Below, one piece after another: positions 47,305-56,845 of a stretch of DNA of 64,000 nucleotides (position 1 is its first letter; the number at the start of each line of letters is the position of its first letter). Origin of the DNA: an uncultured Glaciecola sp. (GTDB lineage: Bacteria; Pseudomonadota; Gammaproteobacteria; Enterobacterales; Alteromonadaceae). The DNA is taken from assembly GCA_947496235.1 (NCBI GenBank), contig CANMCE010000001.1, positions 496,001-560,000 on the forward strand, read 5' to 3'. The notes below the pieces were generated by a model. The model saw only the letters and a program-made list of their open reading frames with translations. It made no database searches and had not been told where the DNA came from. The translations under genes were made by a program, and so were the position numbers.

Positions 47305-48383
47305 TAGTCGACAAGCTCAGGTAGGTCGCTAGGCCATTCAGCGGTATCGTTTAGCTTTACCCATACTTCACCCGGCAACCCTGTTTTCACTTTTTCAATG
47401 TGCTGCTTTAATAAGTTTTCAGGAATTTGCGCTTTAACCCTGAACATAAGTTTTTCTCGCTCACTTTGGGTTTCAACCGACTTAGGAGTAAATTGCGCTA
47501 CGTCGGCAACGTAAGAAATGGTGGCCGGAATAGCGATGTCGGGCGCGGCATCTAGCACAATAAGTGCTTCACCGCCCATAGTAAGCTTGCCCACCTGCGA
47601 AGCAGGCAAAAAGAATGTCATGTATACGTTTGTTAGGTCGACCAAACTAAGTACACGCCCACCTGCACTAACAACTTCGCCAGGCTCCACTACGCGGTAT
47701 TGAATACGCCCATTACGTGGTGCTTTTAACACCATATCGTTAATTTCAGATTGGATTTGCGCAATAGTGGCATTGGCAGCGCTGACCGCTGCTTGTGCCG
47801 AGTAGTATTGCGCGCGCGAAGCTTCAATGGTGGCGTCAGCCGCTGTCAAACGAGCCTTAGCTGCATTTACCGCCGCCTTTGCGCTTTCAACATTGGTAAG
47901 GTTATCTTCTGCCAATTGTTTAGACACGGCGCCTGTTTTTGCCAATTCATTAGTACGGGCAGCATGAGCTTCAGCTGCTTTTAGCTCGGCTTTAGTTTGC
48001 AGCAGCGCGGCTTCAAGCGCTGACTTTTCACTTTGGCGCTGTGCAACAGCCATATTTGCAGCTTCTACCGCACTTTTGGCTTGCTGGTGCTGTGCCTTGG
48101 CCTGCTGAAGCTGGCTATTAATGGTGGTGGTATCAAGTTTGGCGACCACATCGCCCGCCGTTACTCTGTCTCCTTCGCTGACATAAATTTCTTCTACACG
48201 CCCTGCTACTTTTGCAGAAATGCCAATTTCAGTAGCTTCAATGCGGCCATTCCCTGACACCACATCGACATTTTCAGGGCCACTGAAAACAGTACTAAAA
48301 ACCACAATTAAAAACACAACGAACATAATGGATAGAATAAACGGCGTTTTTTTCACAGTGACGCTCCTTGCGTTCCATAACAA
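47304..48383 (-). CDS. HlyD-family membrane fusion protein, YhiI-like
   Basis: The 359-residue protein has one N-terminal membrane helix (about 13-32), a split lipoyl/barrel-sandwich domain ([20 protein letters not shown] and [19 protein letters not shown], split by the hairpin) and a long Ala/Gln-rich coiled coil (about residues 85-210). Such adaptors link an inner membrane ABC pump to an outer membrane channel. It is the first gene of the operon, preceded by a repeat-rich control region. Confidence 0.9.
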   Translation of the reverse strand: MLWNARSVTVKKTPFILSIMFVVFLIVVFSTVFSGPENVDVVSGNGRIEATEIGISAKVAGRVEEIYVSEGDRVTAGDVVAKLDTTTINSQLQQAKAQHQQAKSAVEAANMAVAQRQSEKSALEAALLQTKAELKAAEAHAARTNELAKTGAVSKQLAEDNLTNVESAKAAVNAAKARLTAADATIEASRAQYYSAQAAVSAANATIAQIQSEINDMVLKAPRNGRIQYRVVEPGEVVSAGGRVLSLVDLTNVYMTFFLPASQVGKLTMGGEALIVLDAAPDIAIPATISYVADVAQFTPKSVETQSEREKLMFRVKAQIPENLLKQHIEKVKTGLPGEVWVKLNDTAEWPSDLPELVD

Positions 48384-48409
48384 CAGTAAAGATTTATAGT
48401 GCTAATATT

Positions 48410-48452
48410 GATTAAAATACACTATTGATGATTAGAATACACTGTTCAGTGT
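48410..48452 (-). promoter_or_regulatory. Repeat-rich operator region before the ABC efflux operon
   Basis: GATTARAATACACT occurs twice in direct order (48410-48423 and 48430-48443), 20 bp apart (two helical turns). The second merges into the near-palindrome ACACTGTTCAGTGT (48439-48452). This is what a TetR-type dimer site looks like; no tetR gene is adjacent. Confidence 0.5.
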
Positions 48453-48697
48453 TCTTTTTGTCACATGTTACGAGGAAACATACTCATTTTATATTAGACG
48501 AAATTTAAAGCTGTTAAATTTTTAAATGTATAGTATCCATGTTATTTGGATTGAAGTATCTTGTTTTTTTCGATGGCGAGTCTAAGGGAAATACGCATCC
48601 ATAAAAGCCAGGCTCAAGAATTAACCAATACAATTGCCGTATCGAACGCTCTTAACACAACGAAGCGGCTTCTATTAATCAATCGATGGACAAACCG

Positions 48698-48790
48698 AAA
48701 CCAAGGCGTCAGTTTAAAGACGAAAGACTGATGGGCTAAATTAAACATTCTTGGCTAGAAAGTTGTTGTGTTGTGGGCATAGAAAGCACA
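48698..48790 (+). pseudogene. Small IS3-type transposase scrap, uncertain
   Basis: KPRRQFKDERLMG, stop, IKHSWLES resembles the start of an IS3 orfB catalytic region (a conserved DERLMGQIKHSWLESG-type block). It is surrounded by stops. The stretch 48453-48967 holds nothing else I can support. Confidence 0.35.
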
Positions 48791-48967
48791 GAAGGTATTA
48801 CAGAGGCAAACCATCAATCGTACCGAATAAAGTGGTAAACGGGGAATTTACTGTAGTAACGCCTAATTGTTATTGACAAATAGATATTATCTTCAGTAAA
48901 CCTAGAATCCGGCATTTACTTGGATGTCATAAACAGAGCATTAATCTGTGACATGGGCAACCAAAAT

Positions 48968-49956
48968 TGACCAACCCAGTTAAGCTACTTTTTTAAATTT
49001 TTTCATGTCCACATCATATTGATTTGGACTCCTGTAATCAAGATACGAGTGCAGTCGCTCAGGATTATAAAATGTTGTGATGTAACGCAGTATTTCTCGC
49101 GTACATCATAACGAATTTGGTAATGTTTCCAATGCACCAGATCTTGCTTCAAGCTACCGAAGAAACTCTCAACTACACAATTTTCCCAACAATCAACTTT
49201 ACGACTCATGCTGCCAACAAATTGTTGTCCTCAAAGCACGCGTCGATAGTCTGCACTAGCGTATTGGCTGTCGCAATCCGAATGGACAACCAATCCAGCT
49301 TTTGGATTTCGCCGCCATATCGCCATCGTTAGCGCATCACATACCAGTTTTGCTTTCATCCTTGACCCCATACTCCATCCAACGACTTGTATCGAGTACT
49401 GGTCAATAACAACTGCCAAATATAACCAGCCTTCTTGTGTCCAGATATAGTTTATATCCTGCACATAAGCTAGATTGGGTGTCCAGCACATTTTCTAATA
49501 CAGGCAGTGTGTGATTGCTGTTTGTGATAACTTTGTATTTCTTCTTGTAACGGACCTGCACACCTGCCTCTTTCATCAGTCTGTGTGTAAGACGCCTACC
49601 GATAGGGTAGCCCAAACAATTCAGTGCTTTTTGCATTCGTCGGCTGACGTAGCTATGCTCACAGGCTTTCACTATCCTGTGCACCCATTTCTAGCTATTT
49701 CAACTGCGCTTTAAGCTTTCTGCCTGCTCTGGCGTCAGTTTGCCGTTCCCTCAGAATGCTTGGCCGTCATCATCTTGACCCGACGACCAATATTTTGGTG
49801 ACTCACATCCAACATTCAGGCGGCTTCAGAGCACGTTTGACCTTGATCTAGCACCGGGCTCGCAGCATCCAGTTTAAATTCTTTCGTATATTGCTTTCTT
49901 CCGGCCATTTACATTCTCCAGCTAAGACTTCATTATATCCTTAACTAGCCTGGTCA
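48968..49956 (-). mobile_element. IS3-family insertion sequence, decayed
   Basis: The ends read TGACCAACCCAGTTAAGC (left) and TGACCAGGCTAGTTAAGG (right, reverse complement). Inside, an orfA start (MAGRKQYTKEFKLDAAS, from about 49907) and orfB pieces lie on the - strand: RMQKALNCLGYPIGRRLTHR, then NLAYVQDINYIWTQEGWLYLAVV, then NCVVESFFGSLKQDLVHW. Several stops and frameshifts break it, and at 989 bp it is shorter than a complete IS3 element. No clear target duplication is seen. Confidence 0.78.
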
Positions 49957-50960
49957 ACTCGATTAAACCACCTCACTATATGTTTGAAACCAGAATGGAT
50001 AACATATAGCTTTATCGGTTTTTGAGGTTAATCGTAGAGCGTTGAGTACGCCAACAACTTGGCATCATTTAGACGGATAAAACTTTCTTCTTTGAGTCGT
50101 TGAAAGAGCGGCGTAAACTCCTGCTCTCGCCCGACATCGAAGAGGAGTGAACAACACCCAAGACGCAGGAGCGGACCAAACACCCGTCTAAGTTATAAGA
50201 AACCGCGCCGTAACAACGAAAAATTGAAGGTGCACGTGTCAACGAAGCACTCAAGTAGTTGGTGGATGGGCATACCTGTCTGTGTGCGGGGTTATCAAGA
50301 ACAACATCGCTCATCAAGTGATTTCCGCGCGATGGGCTTACTCAGAAGCCTGAGTACTCAGAACGTTACGCGTGCGCTAGCCGCCTAAACGCTCTAAATG
50401 AGACGTGTTCGCGGCGTGACGACTACGTGCCTAAAGTATGACTTCAGGTGGAGCTGTATTCTCGAGAGACACAGTGCAATGATCTTGGAGCCTTTTTAAG
50501 GTAACCGGGTAGATTGCACAGAAGTTAGCTCAGACATAGCTTTTATGAACCTAATTGAAAAACATATAGAAGGAAACGGCTTTTCACTTCAAAACGTCAT
50601 TTCACCTCGCTGACATACTGATCGGCAGGCTGAAATCTATATGTGCAACATTACCGTAATTTGAGCGTGAAGAATCTCACTATCCTCTGCTAACGGGCCG
50701 CCGAAAGCATGACCGATGTCGATGAACTCGGCCCTGCTTGCAATCTGGCAATCCATCCGAAAATGGAAAATTTCTTTACGAATCTACCGACGCTTACTGG
50801 AGCATTCGTTATTGGTAAATGAGAGTTAGTGCTGACCTAATCCTTGTCAAACTGAGTGAGTACATAATCTTACATCAGAGACTTATTCACACCTTTCTTA
50901 GAGAAAACATGGATAGCCTTCACCTTGAAGACTGTTCTAAGAATTAGAATAAACACACGC
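49957..50960. other. Region without a recognisable gene
   Basis: About 1 kb with stops in all frames at short intervals. The longest frame (50069-50317, - strand, 82 residues) has no family features. No RNA gene or clean repeat is visible; it is probably decayed mobile DNA between the IS3 relic and the detoxification cluster. Confidence 0.5.
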
Positions 50961-52130
50961 TCAGCAATAAGTTGTTTTTCCTGAACTCCTGCTTTCAATC
51001 CTCTGGATTCTCCCATATACCCCCAGAGCCAGAATTGTAAAACCGGCCGCAACCATGCTCAGATACTCGCTGCCAAACGTTTGAGATACATGCTTTCCAA
51101 TAGATGCAGAAAGCGAAACCCCCAGATATATAGCTGAAGTATTCAGCCCCAGAACGATGGATGCGCTAGACGGCGCCGCTTTCACTAACTGATGCTGCAG
51201 TGGCACTAGACAGCTCCACGCAATCCCCCCCCAAACGGCAAGCGGCAAAACCGATATGAACGGAGAATAGGTGAGCACTGGCAATAGTAAGAAGTTGAGG
51301 CTCAAAACCATGAGACCGCCAACAATAATTGGTCTCGCACCCCATCGGTCGGTCAGCCTGCCCGCGGTAAAGGTTCCAATAGTAGCTGCAACGCCCCAAG
51401 CCGCCATTAAAAGGGCCAATGTCTCTCCCCTTCCATTAGTGGCGGGCATAAGAATTACACTGGCATAGGTGTGAACGATGTAGGATCCGATCATTAAAAA
51501 CAGTGTCGTTCCCAGCACGCCCAATACAGCCGGTTTCGCCACAGAGGCCAGCAAATCCCCGACCATCCTCTTTGCATCCGGTTTTGGAATGGGGGCCAAT
51601 AGAGTACCAAGCCCGATAGCCGCTGCACCGGCTAGTGCAGCGACAAGCCACATACCCAGCCGCCAGTCACCAAAACTCGTTGAGAGTGCAATTCCCACCG
51701 GCGCTCCAATTGCGGTTGACGCACTCAAGCCGGCTGTAATGATAGCCAATGAACGCCCCCAATGTTCCTGCGCGACTATCGCGGTCGCCGCTGCTCCGGC
51801 AATTGGCATAAACAGTGCCCCGCCCAAGCCTCCCAGCGCACGACCGGCAATCGCCGCTTCCAGATTTGGCGCCAGCGCTGAAACCACATGGCCTACGGCA
51901 AGAATGCTCATGCCCACCACCAGTATTGGCTTATAAGGCAAGTTCACCAACAGAGTTGCTGCGATCGGTAGCATCAGAGCATAAGCGACGGCGAACGCAG
52001 CGATCATACTCGCCGCGTCACCAACACTGATATTAAAACTGGCTGCCATCTCTGGCAGAAGGCCTGCCATAACGAAACTGGCCGTGCCAATGGAAAACAT
52101 TCCTAAAGCCAGGATGAGTAATCTATTCAT
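50961..52130 (-). CDS. MFS transporter, DHA1 (AraJ/YdhP-like) type
   Basis: The 389-residue protein has twelve predicted helices, begins MNRLLILALGMFSIGTASFV and carries RALGGLGGALFMPIAGAAAT and the GRLTDRWGARPIIVGG loop typical of drug:H+ antiporter-1 proteins. The substrate is unknown. It is the last gene of the leftward electrophile cluster and could export toxic organics, which is inference from context. Confidence 0.82.
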   Translation of the reverse strand: MNRLLILALGMFSIGTASFVMAGLLPEMAASFNISVGDAASMIAAFAVAYALMLPIAATLLVNLPYKPILVVGMSILAVGHVVSALAPNLEAAIAGRALGGLGGALFMPIAGAAATAIVAQEHWGRSLAIITAGLSASTAIGAPVGIALSTSFGDWRLGMWLVAALAGAAAIGLGTLLAPIPKPDAKRMVGDLLASVAKPAVLGVLGTTLFLMIGSYIVHTYASVILMPATNGRGETLALLMAAWGVAATIGTFTAGRLTDRWGARPIIVGGLMVLSLNFLLLPVLTYSPFISVLPLAVWGGIAWSCLVPLQHQLVKAAPSSASIVLGLNTSAIYLGVSLSASIGKHVSQTFGSEYLSMVAAGFTILALGVYGRIQRIESRSSGKTTYC

Positions 52131-52250
52131 TGGTTCTTCAAACGCCTGTTACAAGATATCACTCCGCATTGCAGAGCCATTCGGTTAACGAGAAAGCCCG
52201 TTCAGTCTGCCGCGACCTCTTCATGACGGGTTTTGTTAGGTTTAGGACCA

Positions 52251-53240
52251 TTAAATATTGACGTGCCGCATACCTTCAGACGTATAACGCTCACCGCTTA
52301 CCGCGCCTTTCGGTACAATTTCATCAAGGGCAGAAATCTCTTCCGCTGTCAGCGACAACGATCCTGCACTTATATTTTCGTCGATATAACGCTCAGTACG
52401 TGTACCAGGGATAGGGATCACATGATCGCCCTGTGCCAGAACCCACGCCAAAGCCAACTGTGCTGGTGTACAGCCTTTTGAATCCGCAAATCTGGTCAGT
52501 GCATCAACCACAGACAGATTCTTCTGCAAATTTTCTCCCTGGAACCGTGGTTGAGAGGTACGCCTAAAATCATCGACGACCATGTCGTCAACCGACCGGA
52601 TCTTACCCGTCAAAAAACCCCGACCAAGCGGGCTATATGGAACAAAAGCCACACCCAACTCCTTACAGGTCTGCAACATTCCGTCTTCTGGATCGCGCGT
52701 CCACAGGGAGTATTCCGATTGCACTGCAGCGATAGGATGAATGGCATGCGCTCGGCGCAGGGTCTCAGGGGACACCTCACTCAACCCCAATCCACGAACT
52801 TTGCCTTGCTTGACAAGTTCAGCCATCGCTCCGACCGTTTCTTCGACGGGTACGTCCGGATTTAGACGGTGAGCATAGTAGAGATCGATCGTTTCTATAC
52901 CTAGGCGTTTTAGCGAAGCCTCACAGGCGTTGGCCATGTAAGTCGCGGTATTGTCAATACGACGATCCGCAAGTGGGCCATCGCGTACAATGCCGAACTT
53001 GGTCGCCAGAGTGATCTGCTCTCGGTGTCGGGCAAGAAAGCTACTGAGAAGTTTTTCATTACGGCCAAGACCATAGGTATCTGCTGTATCAAAAAACGTT
53101 ATCCCTTTTTCAAGCGCATACTCCAGCGTTGCAAGCGATTGCGCTTTATCAGCGGGTCCATAGAATTCAGACATTCCCATGCAGCCTAGGCCAATAGCGG
53201 AGACAGAGCCCAGTCCGGCACCTAAATTACGAGATTTCAT
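52251..53240 (-). CDS. Aldo/keto reductase
   Basis: The 329-residue TIM-barrel oxidoreductase has the tetrad regions FFDTADTYGLGRNE (Asp and Tyr), LATKFG (Lys) and DLYYAHRLNPDVP (His), and the NADPH-binding IPIPGTRTERYIDENI near the C terminus. It reduces aldehydes or ketones with NADPH, similar to YakC/AKR13-type enzymes. It belongs to the cluster of carbonyl-detoxifying genes. Confidence 0.9.
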   Translation of the reverse strand: MKSRNLGAGLGSVSAIGLGCMGMSEFYGPADKAQSLATLEYALEKGITFFDTADTYGLGRNEKLLSSFLARHREQITLATKFGIVRDGPLADRRIDNTATYMANACEASLKRLGIETIDLYYAHRLNPDVPVEETVGAMAELVKQGKVRGLGLSEVSPETLRRAHAIHPIAAVQSEYSLWTRDPEDGMLQTCKELGVAFVPYSPLGRGFLTGKIRSVDDMVVDDFRRTSQPRFQGENLQKNLSVVDALTRFADSKGCTPAQLALAWVLAQGDHVIPIPGTRTERYIDENISAGSLSLTAEEISALDEIVPKGAVSGERYTSEGMRHVNI

Positions 53241-53303
53241 AGTCGTTCCCCTCTTTTCTCTTCCAGAAACCTGCCATAAATGGTTTCAACTAGGAGTATT
53301 TAC

Positions 53304-54416
53304 TTACAGGAATGGGTAATCGATATACCCTTCGGCTCCTCCACCATAGGCCGTTTCGACATCAAGCGGATTGAGAGGCGCACCTCGCTCGAGTCGAGTT
53401 ACCAGATCAGGGTTGGCAATATAAGGGCGCCCAAATGCAATCAAATCAGCGGTATTACTACGCCGAGCTAAAAGAGCCAGTTTGCGGTCATAGCCATTGT
53501 TAACCATGTACAGCCCTTTGAAGCGCTGTCGCAAAACATTCAGATCAAATCCGCCTTCAACCGTTCGCGATCCACCTGTCACACCTTCCACAACGTGAAG
53601 ATACGCCAGATCAATATTATTCAGTTGGTCAACAAGCGCTGTGAAAACCGGCTCAGGGTTGCTGTCACTAAGGCCGTTGGCGGTACTGAGCGGAGATATC
53701 CGCAATCCCGTGCGCCCACCATCACAGATCGCAGCAACAGCTCTGGTAACCTCAAGTGTCAGCCGAATACGATTCTCGACCGCCCCACCATAGGCATCAG
53801 TACGCTGATTGGCCCCATCTCGCATAAACTGATCAAGCAGGTAGCCATTTGCAGCGTGAATTTCAACGCCATCAAAACCAGCATCCAGTGCATTGCGGGC
53901 GGCTTGCTCATAATCCGCCACAATCTCCGTCAACTCATCTACCCGCAGCGCTCTAGGCGTCTTTACTGGTTTCTTGCCCTCAGCGGTGAATGCGTCAACA
54001 TTGGGGCGAACTGCAGATGGTGCAACAGGCAACAGGCCACCAAGTTGCAAGTCTGGGTGAGAAACCCTACCAACATGCCATAGCTGAGCGAATATGCGTC
54101 CACCTTTATCATGAACAGCCGAAGTTACAGGACGCCAGCTTTCGATCTGTTCAGTGGTCCAAAGGCCAGGAGTGAAGGCGTAACCCACTGCCTGCGGCGA
54201 AATGTTCAACCCCTCGCTGATGATCAGTCCTGCCGATGCACGCTGCGTGTAATACTCTTGCATCATCGAAGTAGCAATACCTTCAGGCGAGCGCGCCCGC
54301 GTCAGTGGTGCCATAACAATGCGGTTTGTCAGAGCGTAAGGCCCTATTTCAATTGGAGAAAAGAGGTCAGTTTCAGGAACGTTAGTCGTATTGATGTTCG
54401 AGTTAAGAGTTTTCAC
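53304..54416 (-). CDS. Old yellow enzyme (NemA-like alkene reductase), copy 1
   Basis: From GTG 54416 (GGAG at 54424-54427) the protein has 370 residues. It has NRIVMAPLTRARS, YYTQRASAGLIISEG, QLWHVGRVSH and GFDGVEIHAANGYLLDQF, the FMN and substrate-binding signatures of the OYE family. NemA-type enzymes reduce activated alkenes, maleimides and nitro compounds with NADPH. The start overlaps the end of the cytochrome P460-like gene by 14 bp. A longer frame to 54554 overlaps that gene and was rejected. Confidence 0.9.
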   Translation of the reverse strand: MKTLNSNINTTNVPETDLFSPIEIGPYALTNRIVMAPLTRARSPEGIATSMMQEYYTQRASAGLIISEGLNISPQAVGYAFTPGLWTTEQIESWRPVTSAVHDKGGRIFAQLWHVGRVSHPDLQLGGLLPVAPSAVRPNVDAFTAEGKKPVKTPRALRVDELTEIVADYEQAARNALDAGFDGVEIHAANGYLLDQFMRDGANQRTDAYGGAVENRIRLTLEVTRAVAAICDGGRTGLRISPLSTANGLSDSNPEPVFTALVDQLNNIDLAYLHVVEGVTGGSRTVEGGFDLNVLRQRFKGLYMVNNGYDRKLALLARRSNTADLIAFGRPYIANPDLVTRLERGAPLNPLDVETAYGGGAEGYIDYPFL

Positions 54417-54996
54417 GTGTTTTCTCCTTGGGTTGACGCTGCGTACAACGAGGATCTGCAGCCTGAAAAGCAGCGATCTCTTTATCACCAATGGACAATG
54501 GCGCACAGCCGTGATCTTTCTCACAAACGAAATCGTATTTAATGCCAGCAGCATGACAGCTCAGGCACTCACGCCCCTCAAAATTTACCGCGTGATCTCC
54601 TCGGCTCGTGATCGTGGTGCTCTCTTCAGTCACTGTGAGGGCGAGAAACTCCCAGCCATTACTGTCTGGATATTTCTCACTTGATTGTTTGACCATCGCT
54701 TCAAATGGAACGAGTTGCATCACAGTCCCAACAGGATACTCCATATCAGGGACGCGTTCAGAAAAAATATGGATGGCTTCCTTAAGTTTTTCCGGATCAG
54801 AATGGAACAAGAAGGTATTACGTACTTTGGGTAAATCATAAATGCAGCCAAACATTTCCGCGGTAACCTGAACGTTATTGTCGGATCGGGTCGAAGCTCC
54901 TGCTTGAGTTGGAAAGGCAATGAAAGATGCGGCAAACAAGATTATTATTGCAACCAGTATGGGATTATCTTCAGAACTTAGATTGATTATTCTCAT
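54403..54996 (-). CDS. Cytochrome P460-like c-type haem protein
   Basis: The 197-residue protein has an N-terminal membrane or signal helix (ILVAIIILFAASFIAFPTQA), so it is exported. It carries one haem motif CLSCH at about residue 143-147, followed by KYDFVCEKDHGC with two more Cys. The layout and VKQSSEKYPDSNGWEF region recall cytochrome P460/c'-beta proteins, which oxidise hydroxylamine or bind NO. Its place just before an OYE gene is unusual. The function is inference. Confidence 0.65.
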   Translation of the reverse strand: MRIINLSSEDNPILVAIIILFAASFIAFPTQAGASTRSDNNVQVTAEMFGCIYDLPKVRNTFLFHSDPEKLKEAIHIFSERVPDMEYPVGTVMQLVPFEAMVKQSSEKYPDSNGWEFLALTVTEESTTITSRGDHAVNFEGRECLSCHAAGIKYDFVCEKDHGCAPLSIGDKEIAAFQAADPRCTQRQPKEKTRENS

Positions 54997-55108
54997 GCGT
55001 TTTCTACCTATGTGAACGATGTATTAAACCCTTTACTTCTATTCCAACCTAAGCGGAATAGAAGGAGGCTTCATCGTTGTGCTGGATCAATTCGGTCGTC
55101 GTTTTCCG

Positions 55109-55786
55109 TTATTTCAGCAACGCCAGAATCTCGCGCGCGGCGGCAGCGGATGAGGCAGGGTTCTGACCGGTGACGAGCTTGCCGTCCCGCAGAACAAAGC
55201 TGGCCCAATCGGCGCCTTTCTCATAATTGCCACCATTAGCTTTGAGCATATCCTCGACCAGGAAGGGCACTACGTTGGTCAGGCCAACAGCCTCTTCTTC
55301 GGTGTTGGTGAAGCCTGTCACACGTCGCCCTGAGACCAAGGGCTTGCCGTCTGTGCCTTGAGTGTGGCGGAATACAGCGGGTGCGTGGCAGACTGCCCCA
55401 ACAGGCAAGCCAGCAGCCGCAAAGGCTTCGATCAGGCGTTTGCTGTCTGCATCCTCGGCTAGATCCCACAAAGGGCCATGACCACCGGGATAGAAGATTG
55501 CATCGAACCTGTCTTCTGTCATCTCGGATAGTTTCACCGTTGTCGCAAGATGCTTTTGCGTCTCAGCATCGCCCTTGAAACGACGGGTGTCGTCAGTTTG
55601 CGCTTCCAGACTATCGCTGGACGGATCAATGGGTGGTTGCCCCCCCTTTGGCGTGGCCAGAGTAATATCCGCTCCGGCATCCTTAAAGACATAATAGGGC
55701 GCAGCAAACTCCTCCAGCCAAAAGCCTGTTTTTTTACCAGTGTCTCCAAGTTCGTCATGGGACGTGAGTATCATCAGAATTTTCAT
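55109..55786 (-). CDS. DJ-1/PfpI-family protein, type 1 glutamine amidotransferase fold
   Basis: The 225-residue protein has the nucleophile elbow PVGAVCHAPAVF (Cys with following His) and FYPGGHGPLWDLA, a layout like HchA/YajL-type proteins with glyoxalase III or deglycase-like activity. GC content is visibly higher than in the core chromosome. It is nine bases downstream of the MDR oxidoreductase gene and likely in the same operon. Confidence 0.85.
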   Translation of the reverse strand: MKILMILTSHDELGDTGKKTGFWLEEFAAPYYVFKDAGADITLATPKGGQPPIDPSSDSLEAQTDDTRRFKGDAETQKHLATTVKLSEMTEDRFDAIFYPGGHGPLWDLAEDADSKRLIEAFAAAGLPVGAVCHAPAVFRHTQGTDGKPLVSGRRVTGFTNTEEEAVGLTNVVPFLVEDMLKANGGNYEKGADWASFVLRDGKLVTGQNPASSAAAAREILALLK

Positions 55787-55795
55787 GTAATTCTC

Positions 55796-56833
55796 CTATT
55801 TTGTGGTGCTAACGCGGATCACGCGCTTGCCAAAGTTATCGCCGTTGAGAAGGCCGATGAAGGCTTCCGGGGCATTTTCCAAGCCACCAATGACCTCTTC
55901 GCGATACTTGATTTTTCCACTTTCCACCCAAGCACCCATCTGTTTGGCGAATTCCGGATATAGGTGACCGAAACTGTCAAAGATGATAAATCCTTGAACC
56001 TTTACCTTGTTCCGAAGAATCTGCCCCATTAACCAATTCATTCGGTCTGGCCCGCCGGGCAGTTCGGTGGCGTTGTATTGCGAGACCAGTCCACACACCG
56101 GCACACGCGCATGCGGGTTCAAAAGCGGGATCACCGCATCCAGAACCTTGCCGCCCACGTTTTCGAAATAGACATCGATGCCGTCCGGACTGGCCTTGGC
56201 AAGCTGATCCGCAAAGTCTGGTGCCTTGTGGTCGATGCATGCATCGAAACCCAGCTCGTCAACCGCATAGGCGCATTTTTCCGGCCCGCCTGCGATGCCA
56301 ACAACACGGCAGCCCAGCAGTTTGCCAATTTGGCCTACGGTTGCGCCGACCGGACCCGTCGCCGCGGCCACCACAATTGTCTCCCCGGGTTTGGGCTCAC
56401 CGATCTGCGTCAGGCCAGCCCAGGCGGTAAACCCAGGCATGCCTAAGATCCCAAGTGCCCAGGATGGGTGCTCTGGCGAAACGCCAAGATTAGTAACCCC
56501 TTCACCATCGGAAAGAGCGTAATCCTGCCAGCCGTTGAAGCTAAGCACCCAGTCGCCCTCCGCGAAGCCATCAAGCTTCGAAGTAACCACTTTGGCAACC
56601 GTGCCGCCAACCATGACATCGCCGACCTCAACCGGTGCAGCATAAGAAGGCGCATCACTCATTCTGCCGCGCATATACGGGTCGAGTGACAAGTACTCGG
56701 TACGCAAAAGCATCTGATTGTCACCGACAGAAGGAATCGCCTCCTCTTCTAGCCTTAGAGTGTCCAGAGTCGGCTCGCCCGTAGGGCGCTTCGCCAACAC
56801 GAGCTTGCGGTTTGCGGTGTCTGTTTGTTTCAT
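55796..56833 (-). CDS. NADP-dependent MDR oxidoreductase, CurA/leukotriene B4 dehydrogenase type
   Basis: The 345-residue zinc-free MDR protein has RTEYLSLDPYMRGRMSD, the NADP-binding VAAATGPVGATVGQIGKLLG and YFENVGGKVLDAVIPLL. Relatives reduce the double bond of alpha,beta-unsaturated ketones and aldehydes (E. coli CurA). This activity suits an electrophile-defence role beside OYE and DJ-1 proteins. GC-rich. Confidence 0.9.
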   Translation of the reverse strand: MKQTDTANRKLVLAKRPTGEPTLDTLRLEEEAIPSVGDNQMLLRTEYLSLDPYMRGRMSDAPSYAAPVEVGDVMVGGTVAKVVTSKLDGFAEGDWVLSFNGWQDYALSDGEGVTNLGVSPEHPSWALGILGMPGFTAWAGLTQIGEPKPGETIVVAAATGPVGATVGQIGKLLGCRVVGIAGGPEKCAYAVDELGFDACIDHKAPDFADQLAKASPDGIDVYFENVGGKVLDAVIPLLNPHARVPVCGLVSQYNATELPGGPDRMNWLMGQILRNKVKVQGFIIFDSFGHLYPEFAKQMGAWVESGKIKYREEVIGGLENAPEAFIGLLNGDNFGKRVIRVSTTK

Positions 56834-56845
56834 GTTCGACTCCTC

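Noticed and set aside
50069-50530. Possible group II intron or reverse transcriptase remnant
   Set aside because: The region has short broken frames, but I found neither the domain V hairpin pattern nor RT motifs (YADD).
49957-50960. tRNA or other RNA gene in the gene-free stretch
   Set aside because: No cloverleaf or T-loop GGTTCRANTCC-type motif was found by eye.
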